DNA of 64,000 nt from Artocarpus heterophyllus. Its lineage: Eukaryota; Streptophyta; Magnoliopsida; Rosales; Moraceae. The stretch spans positions 10,854,235-10,918,234 of the forward strand of contig CM046345.1 in the NCBI GenBank assembly GCA_025403435.1, given 5' to 3'. The position numbers were made by a program, and so were the translations under genes. The number at the start of each line of letters is the position of its first letter. Position 1 is the first letter of the stretch. The notes under the pieces are model-generated. The model did not search any database. It saw nothing but the letters and a program-made list of their open reading frames with translations, and had not been told where the DNA came from. Shown here one piece after another: positions 36,676 through 49,582 of this stretch.

Positions 36676-37900
36676 TTTTTAAACAAACATAAAATTAATT
36701 AAAGATTACCCTAAAAATTAATGAAAGATTGGTCTACTTTTGAGTAAACCAATTATTTAAATTTTAAAATAGAAGAAACTTAAAACTTTCCTCCCAAAAA
36801 GACATAACTTCAACGGCAATGATGAATTTCGATGATGGAAACAAGGATCGGACGCATCCCTTGTCATGTCGCCCCTGTCCGCATATGTTTTAGGGTTAGG
36901 TTTGGCGTAACACATTTCAATCTGGGACTGGTGTTAAAAAAATAGCATTTTCTATTATTGACCCTTCAATCTAGAGTGAGCTGCTTTATTATCTTGAACT
37001 CTTGAACATAAAACAAAAAGAGCAAAGCGTTGTTCTTGTCATTAATTACAATTTTCTTAACTAATTACGTATTCATAAGTTATCTCTAAAAATTAGATAA
37101 TATGACAAAGAGATCTATAATATTAGTTGTTGTTGTTATTATTAAAGACGATTCCTGCCATAAGGTAGTGAACCATTGCTCTAGTCCCGGCAGTGCTAAA
37201 AAGTTAGCATGACATGCAATCATGAGACTGTAAATATATCTGGTTATTTCTAGAGAACTCTGTGAGCCACTATCTCTATCAGTTTTTATTTGTATTTTCT
37301 AATTAATTATAAGATAAAAAACTTCTTTATGGGAGCTCCAACTTTGTGTGAAGCATGGAGAATGGACTCTCCTATGCGGAAGTAAAGGAAATTAATGCTC
37401 AATGGAGGCACATAGTACGCAAGAAATTTCAACTCCTTTTTGGTTGTTTTTGTGTTGCCTAATAGGTTCTTCAATACATTACAAAATTAGTACGTCAATG
37501 TTAAATTTTAATATTTGAATAAGAAAATTACTCTTCAATAAAATGTTATTCTTAGTGTTAAATTTGACATGTTTTATACTTGGAGGCAAATTGGATACCA
37601 AGTACAAAATATGCTAAATTTAGTCAACAATTGCTATTGATTAATATATTTACTTTTTTATTTAATCACTATAAAATTAATATTTTTAAACCATTACCTC
37701 AAAAGAATATGTTTAAACTATTTTAAAATAAAATAATACATCAAATATGTAATTTTCACATTTAATTTTTATGCCAAATATAACATTAGCATTAATGTTT
37801 ATGCTGGATATGGTCTCACATCTGATCGCTTGTGTCTTTCAAACCTTTTAAAGGCAAAATCTTCAAACGGCAATTTTCTGTGCCTTGGTGCCATTAATAG
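36676..37900. other. Intergenic DNA, nothing recognised
   Basis: AT-rich; no counterpart found in duplication unit 1, so it may be another insertion. No coding signal. Confidence 0.4.
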
Positions 37901-38702
37901 AGGGCTTTGGGCGTTCATGGGAAAAATCATTATTTCGTTGGTTTGATGAAATACGTATAACCGTTTTGATCAGACTTATACTTTGTGTAAAATAAATTAT
38001 TATTTATTATGCCCTTTGACTACTTGAAATTTTACTTTACTCATAAGACATTAAAAAAATTCCACTAAAAAAATTAACAAAAATGCATAAAATGTTGTTA
38101 ATTCATTAAAAAAATCACAAGTATGAAAATAAGAGAAATATGACAGATCAAAGGAAGAATAGAAGAAAATAGTTGTTAGAAGAAAATTATAAAAGAGTTT
38201 TTTTTTTTCGTTTGTTCTAAAACTTGAAAATTTTTTAATTCGCTAACTAAAAAATAAAAAGACTTCTGAACTATTCAATCCAAACAAATAATAAGAAATA
38301 AAAAATAATCGGTTTGGTTTCATTTAATTTTGGTTGATCGGTTTTGAACAAACTTAAATGTTGGACTAGCTAGGGACATTCACCAAATAGCCATTGTTGA
38401 TTCTAGAACATAAAAAACCTTTTGCAACATGAATTTGGCAGTTATAATGGAGTGCTAAAATTCTGTTATTTATAAAATAATAGATCTCAATCTAAAAGGT
38501 TTATTATATATTAGATTGGGGCTTAATATTGTGTGAATAATAAGGTTTTAATCCTACAAGAATGAAATAGATTTTTTGCTATATTATGTTCAAAACTATC
38601 CTTTTGACTTTTTTTTCCTCTTAAATTCATCTGATAAGGAGTTTGGCCATTCTTTTTCTTTCTCAATTGTTGGGACGTTGAGAGACATTTTATGGCCTAG
38701 AT

Positions 38703-38758
38703 AACCTACTACTACTACTACTAATAATAATAATAAATAAATAAATAAATAAATAAGT
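38703..38758. repeat. CTA/AAT/AAAT compound microsatellite
   Basis: Runs of CTA, then AAT, then AAAT. Unit 1 has a shorter AAT version at 30429-30464. Confidence 0.85.
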
Positions 38759-38843
38759 AAAAATATTTATATAAGTAAGCAATTCAATTACAAGATCTAT
38801 GATCCATGTATGTTTCAAAAATTTGAAACAAATATAATATTTA

Positions 38844-38998
38844 GGGTGTTTGGAATAAGAGTTCTGAATCTATAGTTTCAACGGTAACAATTTGAAGCTT
38901 TTATATATTAAAGTAAAAATGTATTACAGTATAAAACTCTCACAAACTACAACTATAACAATTCAAATTCTCAGTCCAAACTTATTTCCCAAATACCA
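38844..38998. repeat. MITE-like element, copy 6
   Basis: Starts AGGGTGTTTGGAATAA; the far end reads TTATTTCCCAAATACC. Counterpart of copy 5 in duplication unit 1. Confidence 0.6.
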
Positions 38999-39729
38999 TA
39001 GTAATAGTATTCGTATGAAGTCCAACAACTTTTGTCATCCAACTTGCATGGCCACTAGTGATGGTTGAAACTAAAAGACTCGTTGCACAACAGCCACGTC
39101 TTTGATTACTTATTGTGGAAATTGCAAAGTGATTGCTTTGCATATATTTTTGAAAGTAAAACTTGTTTCAGTGTTGCTCACCACAATTATTGTAGTAACC
39201 TTCTTCAAGATTATAAATGATATAAATAATATGAAACTCGTTTGCTATCACAGGATGTTGTTGACAAACACAACTACTTGAAAGATGCATTAGATTCTTT
39301 ATCTATATATCTTTTAATTCGCAAGAATTATAACTTTCTTTAGTGGTACATATAAAAAATAATTAAAAAAAAGTTCCATTCCCTGATCCTAACCGATCCT
39401 TGTAAAGCGTGCTTGTAATGATTTACAAGCCAATATATCAGACAGAATACGTTTCTTTCTACCATTGTAATTTATAAAAGTAAAAAACATGGCATAATAA
39501 TTATTAAACATAACATTGATATTAAAGATACATGATATAATTGTCATTAAAATATGGTTTCAAATATTGAACATAACATTGACCTTGGATAAATGTAGCA
39601 TTTTTTTGTTACATTTTTTAACGTACACTTTTTAGTGTTATAACTATAAAATTGGGGCACTTAACATAGAATATTCTTAAAATGATAAACATTCTAAAGT
39701 TCTACATGACATCGCTAAAAAGATAAAGT

Positions 39730-41890
39730 GATAAACATTTTAATGTTGTGCATGATTATAACTTTAAGATAAAGTGATAAACATTATAAAGTTGATAAAG
39801 TGATAAACATGATAAAGTTCTACAGGATAGAGAAAACACTATCCAGGAGAGCCTAGCTAAGTTCTCGAAGAATGGAGGATTAGAATATACTCTTGTAATG
39901 ATGTAGAAATAAATGCGCAAAAATTCCTAATGTGAGAGAGCTCACACATCAGAAACTTGGGTTTTATCTCATTTCTAGAATCTATTAAACAAAAGAGAAT
40001 GACTACACAAGCTTTAATGCATTCATTCTAATGGCTTCTGAGAAAATAATAAATAAATAAACAAACAAATAAATAAATAAATAAGTAAAAAAAAAAAAAT
40101 CCATTCAAGCCTCACCATTACATCTTAATCTTCTAGATACAGACAAGTAGCCTCTCCAATCATCTATAGTAACATGTCTTAAGTGTCAAACAAAACTTCA
40201 AGCTGATAACTCCCTTTCAATTTTTTTATTTTTATTTTTATATGTTTATAATCATATATTTTTTTAAAAAAAATTTGGAACATATTCAAGAGATGGGAAA
40301 CTCTACTAAAATGTAGTGGAGGTGCATTGGAAGTAAATGCCGGCCTTGTAGGATCCTTTTCTTGAAAGCCCTCTAAGCCACTCAATTTGGAAATCTTCAG
40401 ATCAAGCACCCACATGAAAACCAATCTGGAATGCTTGATCATATCCACATATCTTCTTAATGATCAGGGCAAAAATAGGAAAAAAAAAATTCAGGTGGTC
40501 CAGAACGAAAATGGACACTAGCCTGCCACGGCATAGGATGAACAGACCACTAACAAGGTTCTAGCAACTCGAAAGAAGTGGTAACAAAATTCAGTACCAA
40601 GTTGCAAGCTCATTAAAAGCTTATGGCATAAGGGAAAGAGGACAGAAAACAGGAAGAAGACAGTGACATATATTGATAGGACTATTTTCTAGCTTGTACC
40701 AAGCATTTAAAGCTTATTAAAATTATGTACCACGCATTTTGAATTTCTCTACATTGTACCCTTAGATTTTAATTTCATATCAAATTTACACACTCTCGAT
40801 CAAATAGTGTCGACTTTACGATTTTGAGGTATAGAACAAACAAGTTGATACTTAAACGGTCAAAACTAGAAATCAGCCAAAGACGAGATGTATTGATAGA
40901 ATGTTTAGCAAAATAAGTTATAATCATAGTTAAAACCAATTTTGATTAAAAACACAATAACATATGAGAGTTTTTCAACTGTAGCAATATTTTGCTTTTT
41001 ACTGTAGCGTACGAGAGCTTTTTACTATTTAAGTTAAAACTTATGAGTTTTAACTTGCTTTGCCAAACAAATTGAAAGGTATAACGTTAACAACATTCAA
41101 AATAAAATATATGGTGTACATTTTTTTCAAAAGATAAAAAATGTAGGATAGAAAAATTTGTAATCCCTATATTAATGTATAGCAAGTGATAAAGACATTG
41201 ATTTGTTGAGAGTTTTAGCTTTGAGACCTAGTGTGGTCTTACCACTAATGATATAAAATGTGGTTGTGGGCTATTCCTTAAAACCAAACCTCAAACTTTG
41301 TCTTGCCTATAAGCATCACTCCCATATGACCTCATTTAATAGTTCATCCCACTTGCTTCCTTATGTTTATATCTCCCCTTCAAAATCAACCCATTTCCCT
41401 GCCACTTCAAAAATCTTGACAAGCACAAGATATAGCATGAGCAGTTAACCAAATTCCAAATCCGATTCCAAATTCTAATTATCTAGAACATATAAATCAG
41501 CTCTTTACACCTGTATAAAATCAACTTCAAAATCCACCTACTGTTTATTCTTTTTCTCTTCTTGGTTAAGCATGCTTTCAACATTATCCGTTTCTAGTAA
41601 GCCAACCTACCAAAAAGAAACATCAGAATATTTGATGTCAATAAGAACAAATTAGAAGCCTAAAGCTTTTGTTAGTGGTATATGATTTGATTTTCCATTT
41701 AACTTCTCTATGTCATCCTGGAGAATCATGTAGTTTTGTAACGACTCTCTTGAAAATTATCCCTAAAACATTTCGTTAGTAGAAACTGCCAAAGAAGTGG
41801 GGACTGATTTTTAAGGTTAAAAGGGACTTGTAGAATAAACAGTTATTGTCATGGGGTCTAGACCATTCTTCCTTGTTTGGACCACCATTT
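39730..41890. other. Intergenic DNA upstream of the NPF4 pseudogene
   Basis: Holds MITE-like copy 7 and an AAAT microsatellite (40045-40085). A minus-strand stretch at 40179-40448 gives an 89-codon frame without family features; I do not call it a gene. Confidence 0.4.
40899..41074. repeat. MITE-like element, copy 7
   Basis: Inverted ends GTTTAGCAAAATAAGTTA and TAACTTGCTTTGCCAAAC, with ACATATGAGAGTTTT and CGTACGAGAGCTTTT inside; the most complete hairpin of the family here. Confidence 0.7.
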
Positions 41891-41898
41891 TTTAAGCC

Positions 41899-41906
41899 TA
41901 TAAATA
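41899..41906 (+). promoter_or_regulatory. Probable TATA box of the NPF4 pseudogene
   Basis: TATAAATA lies 168 bp before the proposed start codon, suggesting a leader of about 140 nt. The promoter core looks intact. Confidence 0.5.
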
Positions 41907-42073
41907 TGACTCCAATTTTCTAGCTCTCAATCTGATTTAATAAATTTTAGAACAACATCTTCTCCCACAAGTTCAGCACCTCCCCAAAAACTACCACCCT
42001 CCTACTTCAAATAGTAACTATTCTCTCACTCATCGTTGGAATTGTACAATTAGGGCTTCTATTTACGAAAAAG

Positions 42074-45000
42074 ATGGTGGGGTTATACTTCCTAGTAATT
42101 TTATTGTGTTTCTCTTACTATATTAATTTATTTTCTTAATGTAATGGTTTTCTTCATATGGGATACTATTTTAGCATGAAGCACAACAGTTAAACACATG
42201 GGAAGGCTTTGTGGATTGGAGGAACAGATCTGCCTTAAAAGGCCGTCATGGAGGCACGGTTGCAGCATCCTTTGTCTTAGGTTAGTAAACCTTATCTATG
42301 CTTATAAGCGTTTCGCTTAATCTATTAGGAGGCAGACCAATAATATTTTTATATATGTTCTAACATATCTAGAGATACTTGGTTGTTGTAAAGCCTCCAA
42401 AAGAAGTAATACACAAGCAGCAATTGGTACTCTCTTCTTCTTTTTTTTTTTAACTGTAATGTTTATGCTTGGTGTAAACTAGCTCTTCGTTATAGCATGC
42501 AAGAATATAGATTCTTTCTCGTTATGTTACCTTGCAAAACCTCAGCTGTGGAGATATTGGAGAACCTAGCATTCTTGGCAAATGCAAGCAACCTTGTGCT
42601 TTACCTGTCAATATTCATGCACTTTTCTCCATCCACTGCTGCCACCACAGTGACCAATTTCATGGGCGCAGCCTTCCTTCTCGCCCTCCTCAGCGGTTTT
42701 CTGGCAGATGCTTTCTTCACCACTTACGCCATCTACTTGATAAGTGCAGCCATCGAGTTCATGGTGAGTGTCAAACAAAGATTAAGCTTCTATCGCCTTT
42801 TTTTTCCCACCCATTTCTTTGTTTAGAATATGGTTGTCAATTTTCAACAGAATTTTCACAAGTTCATCTAGTTATGCACTTAAAACACATAGAAGAGATT
42901 AGAGTTTTTAGAAATATCAAAGCATTAAGCATATTGCTGGAAGTAGGAATGTTTCAATTCAAAGTTGCCTGTGACTATCATGGACTTGTGCACTAACAAG
43001 CATATTCAGTCCACATGTGGTAGGACTCATTTCAGAATATTTGTGGGGTCCTTTAAAAAGGATTAACAAATCAACAATTCCTACATGCATGGCTTATGTC
43101 AATTTCCATGGCTGGGATGGAGAGGTAGATGCTACAGAAATGGAACAAAACTAGCCGCACCTGATGACAATACCACCTAGGATCAATATCATATTAACTA
43201 TTCAATTTTTTATTCAGTATTCAATTTTTCAAATAAATATTCTGCACTAATAGAAATAATATTGAATGAAGACAAGTAATAATATGAGAATTAGAAATAA
43301 AGATAGAGAGCACAGACATTAGAATTGTCCAATAAGAATTCAGGCTCATGACCTTGCTGGGCCCACATGTGGGGTTTTCCATCTCTTTCATTGATTTTCT
43401 TTGAAGTTTTCTCCTTATTGCATAATAGAGCCCAATAATAGTGACAACAGATAAAAGGGACACCTAAGAAAAATAGAGAAGAAGAAGAAAAGAAAAGAAA
43501 GCTGAAAAAGAAAGCTTAGATTAATGCCAAAGGGTCAGTTGATCAAAGACAAATACAAATAAATGAACTTGACCAATCCCAACAAAACCAGACAAATATT
43601 AGGCATCATCTACCACATTCAGGAACCTTTTTTTTTTTTCAAAAAGATAACATGGTAAATGAAAATTATGTACTTCTTTATGATACAGCCAGGTTAAAAC
43701 TCTTAATTTTTCAATACTATGATATTAATCATTAGAATGTTTTAGCCAATACAAGTTTACAAAGATTAATTGTGCTTTGTGTTAATTGTATAGGGCCTGC
43801 TGATACTCAGGTACAATCTTTGAAGCCACCAAAGTGCTATTCAGTTAGTACTTGCCAGGAAGTTGATGGCTGGAAAGAAGTGTTGTTGTTTGCAGGCCTG
43901 TATTTGGCGGCACTCGGAGTTGGCGGAATCAAAGGCTAGCTTCCCCCACACGGCGCACAACAATTCGACGAAACTACACCACAGGGAAGAAAGCAGAGAT
44001 CATCATTCTTCAACTACTATGTCTTCTGCCTCTCCTGTGGGGCCCTAATTGCAGTGACTTTCATTGTTTGGCTCGAGGACAAGAAGGGATGGCAATGGGG
44101 TTTTGGGGTCTCCACTGCAACAATACTGATGTCTATTCCAGTCTTCCTTATTGGCTCTCCATTCTACAGGACCAAACTTCCCAAGGAAGCCCCATCACAA
44201 CCATGTTGAAGGTAAAAACATGATACTTGTTAAAAATTAGACGCGTTGATCTTTACTACCAAGAGAAATTGAATCAAAGAAACAAATAAAATAAGCACAC
44301 AACAAAACTCATAGAGGTTTAACCTTGATATGAGAGCTATACTTACTTTCAAACACTGCAGAATTTCATTATGATAAAAAAGAAAGTTACAAGAAAAAAT
44401 CGCAGGCCTCTTAAACTCTCCGTGTTTTCTGTATCTTCTCTCCTAATCCTAAAACCAGCACTCCTCTCAATATAAGAACAACTAGGACAAGAAAAAAAAT
44501 ATTACAGTGTGACAACACAAAGTTGATCTACGTGATATCTCTGCCTCAGAGCGATACTTAGGCTCTACACACACAACGGCATACTTTTACTTACCTTTCG
44601 CATGGCTGAAGAAAATATAACTAGTTATTTTTATGTCACATAGGTTTTGGCTGCTGCAATATGCAATTCCTTCAACTCCAGAAATTCAAACAACGCCATC
44701 GTGAGCATGAGCACAAGCCCCTCATATGCAACAGAAATGAGTGAGGGAGAAGACCAGAATTCCAATAAAAACGCGCCGACTCAAACCCCAACGCAAAGTC
44801 TCAGTTTCCTCAATAGAGCACTGATTGACAAGCCTGCTCATCCAAAGCTGCAATGCACTGTAAAACAAGTAGAAGATGTCAAGATAGTGGTGAAAATCCT
44901 ACCTATATTCATGTCCACCATAATGCTAAACTGCTGCCTTGCTCAGCTCTCAACCTTTTCAGTCCAACAAGCAGCCACAATGAACACTTAGCTAGGCTCA

Positions 45001-45621
45001 TTAAGAATCCCTCCAGCTTCTTTCCCGGTCTTCCCTGTCCTCTTCATCATGATCCTGGCCCCGCTATACAACCACGCCATCGTCCCATTTGCAAGAAAGC
45101 TAACGAAAACCGAGACAGGAATAACTCACCTTCAGAGGATTGGGACAGGGCTTGTGCTGTCCATTGTGGCCATGGCAGTGGCTGCTCTAGTTGAAACCAA
45201 ACGCAAGAACGTGGCAGCAGAACACGGATTAATGGACTCGCCATCTCACGAGCATTTGCCGATAACATTCCTTTGGGTGGCATTGCAGTACTTGTTCCTG
45301 GGCTCAGCTGACCTCTTCACATTGGCTGGGATGATGGAGTTCTTCTTCACAGAAGCTCCTTTGAGCATGAGATCTTTGGCCACTGCTCTCTCATGGGCGT
45401 CACTGGCAATGGGGTATTATCTCAGCTCGGTTCTCGTGTCGATTGTCAATGGTGTCACAGGTTCATACAGGCACACTCCTTGGCTCTCTGGTGCCAACTT
45501 GAATCACTATCACCTTGAGAGTTTTTACTGGTTGATGTGTATTCTCAGTGGACTCAACTTTTTGCACTATCTCTCTTGGGCTGCTCGTTACAAGTATAGA
45601 TCAACAAGGTTGGAAAATTAG
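42074..45621 (+). pseudogene. NPF4-like: NPF4-type NRT1/PTR transporter pseudogene
   Basis: Five exons can be traced: 42074-42094 (short, tentative start), 42175-42280, 42546-42763, 43794-44211 and 44644-45621, all with GT-AG borders. The translation follows NPF4 proteins such as NPF4.6 (AIT1/NRT1.2) throughout: WEGFVDWRNRSALKGRHGG, VEILENLAFLANASNLVLYL, NFMGAAFLLALLSGFLADAFF, LSTFSVQQAATMNT, FLGSADLFTLAGMMEFFFTE. Family members are 12-helix plasma-membrane proton-coupled importers of nitrate, abscisic acid and related compounds. Lesions: a 1-nt deletion near 43808, TAG at 43937-43939 (in IKG*LPPHGA), a 1-nt deletion near 44185, and TAG at 44989-44991 (after AATMNT). Exon 5 is otherwise open to its natural stop. 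A working product is not possible without skipping; sequencing error at all four is unlikely. Confidence 0.9.
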
Positions 45622-45697
45622 AAGGGGGGGCTTAGAAAGTTTGCCTGGTTAAACTCAATTATTTTTTATATTTGGCTGCTACTTAATGGAATGTAGC

Positions 45698-45702
<5 letters not shown>

Positions 45703-45738
<36 letters not shown>
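45703..45738. repeat. (GA)18 microsatellite
   Basis: Uninterrupted GA run about 80 bp after the NPF4 stop codon, in its former 3' UTR. Confidence 0.95.
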
Positions 45739-45742
<4 letters not shown>

Positions 45743-45759
45743 GTGTGTTAAGTGGTTTT

Positions 45760-46390
45760 GGAATTTAATATTAGAATGTATGCTTCACTTGGTTGGGGCT
45801 AATATTAGTTTAATTAACTCTCTCATGTAACCTCTATTTTGAGTTTTTCATGTTACTATCTAAATGTACCCCACTTTTAAGAGGAATGCTAAACAAATAA
45901 AAATCATTAAGGAAAAACAAAACTCATAGAAGTTCTGATTAACATCATTTTTTTTTTTGGGTCTGCATGTATTAGTAAATTAACATTAATAACAAAACTT
46001 GTGGAACAAACACTACTAGACAAACTTGGGTTTTTCTCTTCAATGCAGATTCTACAACTTGCAAGTTGTATAATATAAAATCTCTGAAAAAACGACGAAA
46101 CTATTATTTGGACTGAGAGACCTTGTCAAATAGAAATTGCTTGAAGAATAGGCAATATAAATGTTACACAAGTGAGGACCATTCTCAGAAGCAATCAATA
46201 TAGTACTTGGTATTTCCTTGGCTACACCGGCATTTCACTATAAGCAAATCGATATCAATTATGCCCACTTGCACATTATTAATTAACTTTGTAAATTTCA
46301 AATAAAGATAATCGAGCTTTCACATTTTCTGGATAACTTGATGCTGAAACTGTATTTCAGTATATTATGATTTTGAATGACACTGTAGCA
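45760..46390. other. Spacer between NPF4 pseudogene and tRNA-Ala
   Basis: AT-rich, no gene or clear repeat seen. Confidence 0.4.
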
Positions 46391-46392
46391 AA

Positions 46393-46465
46393 GGGGATGT
46401 AGCTCAGATGGTAGAGCGCTCGCTTAGCATGCGAGAGGTACGGGGATCGATACCCCGCATCTCCA
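46393..46465 (+). tRNA. trnA-AGC: tRNA-Ala (AGC)
   Basis: A 73-base sequence starting GGGGATGTAGCTCAGATGG and ending CCCCGCATCTCCA folds as a standard cloverleaf. The acceptor arm GGGGATG pairs with CATCTCC with one G-U. The anticodon arm is CTCGC/GCGAG around TTAGCAT, giving anticodon AGC. The T arm CGGGG/CCCCG encloses ATCGATA. The G3-U70 wobble pair, the identity mark for alanyl-tRNA synthetase, is present. No intron. CCA is not encoded beyond the discriminator A, as usual in nuclear genes. It delivers alanine at GCU/GCC codons. Confidence 0.97.
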
Positions 46466-46469
46466 ATTG

Positions 46470-49400
46470 TTTCCAACCGCTGCTTGTAAATCTCTCTCTT
46501 TTTCTTTTTCCAAGCAGTAATGAAAATCTTTCTCAACGAACAAGGTAGTGATAATCAAATAATAAATTCATTATTCTCTAATTGATACCAATCTCTCTTT
46601 TTTGCTCGGTGGGCTTGCAAATAAAACATGATTAAGACAACTAGATTGAATTCATCTTGTGTCGAAGTTTGGTGTCTCAAATTGTGTCAATCTCTTTATG
46701 ACATATTATGCATATTTTTTAAAAAGTTTAAAATAGTATCTAATTGACTATCCCATGCTTTCATTAAATGATATATCATAATATAATTGGTTAGATATCA
46801 TTTCATACTAAAAATCGTACAAATAATTTTAGAGATTGGCATATCAGGAGCATAATCAAACTATGTCAATAAAGAGAAAAAAAAAATTTTAGGAGCATGG
46901 AGTTCTTGACTGACTTGTCATTTTTAATGTTTAAATAAGAATTAATTTTATAAATCCTCTTAACTTTGTGTATAAATATAACATGCTCCAAATTTCAAAA
47001 ATATGTAAAGTGATTCAAAAATTCCATGAACTAATGTTATATCATAAATGCCTTCTAGAGTATTGATTTTATCTCAACTTACCCAAATTATTTTTATGAA
47101 TAGGGGTAAAGCTGATACAAAAGTAATAATTAGAAAACAAGTTAACTTAAAATCAATAGTTTGAGGGACATTTAAAAATTATAAGTGGTATTACATCATT
47201 CTTTGTTCGTGTTATAAGGTAGGATACATAATTTTGGGGGCTAAATGAAACTATTCAAAATTCAAGGCTCGTGGAATCATAGTACAAATTGGGTATTTAG
47301 CACCAATTTTAGTAATTTAACTTTTTTTTATTTCACTTTAGAGAGGAATTTTGTGCATTGAAAAATAATAATTATTGAGAAGGTGTCACTGTAATTAGGC
47401 TTGGTTAAAATAAGTATCACTATTAACTTTGTTAGTATAATTTTTTCCAAGGAAAGTAGCTAAACTGTTAAAATTTACGGCTCCTTTAAATCATAAACTT
47501 AAACAAAAAGTTTGAACAAAATTTTAGATTTTAAATTCACAAAATGAAAGGAACTAGAACTCAGAATCCGTACTACTATAAATCATATAGTGATTTAAAA
47601 AAAAAAAAGTTTGATATGGAAAATAATAGAGCACTATAGAACAAGACCAAAGTGCACTTATATTTTAGCCAAAAAAAAAAAAAGAAGAATAAGGTTTTTT
47701 CTCATTGTTGTGTGTCGCCCCCTCTCCTCTTGGGGCCTGATTTTGGCATCGACCCTAAACTACTATGACTTCGGCTGAGAAGGGGAGCAACACTTCCATT
47801 CAATAAAAGTGGCAATATTTTCTGCTAGGTGTTTTTTTGTTTTATAGTTTTAATTATGTTTTATAGTTTTTATATTCAAAAAAAAAATTGCACCTCTATA
47901 ATGATGGAAAAGCAGTGTTGACCACTAAACTATACATAAATAGTGAATAACCTCTCAAATTAGGGGCACACATTAGGTGGCTTCAATGGATTTCAAAGAT
48001 TTTTCAATCTACCAAATCAAAATTTGGGTAGGTTGATTTTAAATATAATCCGCCCAATAAACCCGAACTTTTAAAACTACTCACGAAATCAATGTTCAGA
48101 TAGATTGAATAAGTTGATTGGATTGAGCATTATAAAGAAGGAAAAAATTCAAATTAACAATTTATGAAAATAAGAAATATATAAAGAAAAAACTAAAATT
48201 CATCACATATTTAATGTTTAATAAAGCTTAAATATATAAGTCATACCTAAAAAACAAAACACAATAAAAACTAAGAAAACAAATTATATCTTTTTAGTCA
48301 ATAGACATTAACTACAACTAACATGTTGCACAATTGTCTATATTCAAGGGTCTCCACTCAAATGAAAGAAACAAGAGAGGGATTTTTTCAGATTTTGAAG
48401 TGAAAAAATAGATATGTAAGATTGTGAATGAAACGCAAGCGAAGTATGTATATTGGAATGAAAGTTGTGAAGTATTTTTTAATTTTTTTTAAGGGATTGT
48501 GTAGTGTAGTGTGTAATATATATTAAATAGTAGAAAGTAGAAAACTAGAAGTTTGGAATCGAAAAAAAGAATTCTTTGTAAACAATGTTACTATAAATAA
48601 AGATTTTTTTTCAACTATAAGAGTATATTAAAATTACAATATACATCTACACACAATAAATATTATATATATTTTTTAAATTGGTTAGTTTCGGATTATC
48701 TTAAATTATGAAACATCAACCCAGACCACCCAATGAAACATCAAATTGGATGAGTTAATAGAAATTCTTATTCGGCTTCAGATTATCTCAAATTTCATTA
48801 GGTGGATTAAATCAAATTTATCAGATTATCAAATTTTTTGTTCACCTCTATCTAAAATAGTATGCAAGAACATACTCCTAGGAAAAATCAGTTTTTACCA
48901 AAAGTTTTTCCTATTTATTCTACTATCTGCAACGATCTTTTTTTCCCCAATGTTATCATTTGCTTTTCAAAAATATAATAGTAATAATAATAATATTTCC
49001 ATACATTCTGATTAAAAGGATACAATTTTAGTGGAAGTCTAAAGAGTAGAGACTTGTTATCTACGGTATAGTTATGTTTTGCAAATTACTTTCACGCTTT
49101 TGAGTCTTTTCTCCTATAGTTTAAGTTAGTATTCGAGTGCTTGTAGTTGAATGTGAACAAATGGGAATTTATCGGTGAGAGAAAATAGAGTAAATCCCTT
49201 CCAAAAAAAGAAATAGAGCAAATAACAAAGGTGTTTTAAGTTTAATCAAAAACTACATTTTCAATTTTGGAATTCGTTAAATTTGTACCTTTACATTTAA
49301 TATAAAAATCTATATATTATCTCGGTCAATTATTAGTTTAGACTTTAAAATAATCATTATTCTTTTTTAAAAAAAAAAAAACAAACTAAAACTTGCAAAA

Positions 49401-49580
49401 CTTAGAAGGCAAAAAAAAACACAACCAGAAACACACAAATAAAAAAACACTTTGAAGGTATTTTTGAGAATTTTTTAAGCCAAAATCGTAAGTTTAACTT
49501 TATTAAAGTTTTTTTTTATATTTTTTATTTGAGGATATTTTGAGTATCTTTATGTCAAAATTAAGGATTAACCGTAAAAA
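46470..49580. other. AT-rich intergenic DNA
   Basis: No gene seen. The part at 47310-47460 is a diverged direct copy of 52238-52380 (shared TTTAGAGAGG, AATAATTATT.GAGAAG and TGTCACT motifs), so a dispersed repeat of at least 150 bp. An 89-codon frame at 48746 has no family features. Confidence 0.45.
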
Positions 49581-49582
49581 CA

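Larger units (their letters stand above)
31495..39720 (+). repeat. Tandem duplication, unit 2, expanded by insertions
   Basis: Homologous blocks at 31500-32370 and 37905-39720 correspond to 28855-29610 and 29620-31480 of unit 1. They are split by the CACTA-type element with its nested solo LTR, plus unmatched DNA at 36676-37900. Confidence 0.7.

Noticed and set aside
42532..42996. 154-codon frame overlapping NPF4 exon 3
   Set aside because: Reads in a different frame from the transporter and runs into its intron.
43221..43463. 80-codon minus-strand frame
   Set aside because: Lies in NPF4 intron 3; no family features.
45047..45283. 78-codon minus-strand frame
   Set aside because: Antisense shadow of NPF4 exon 5.
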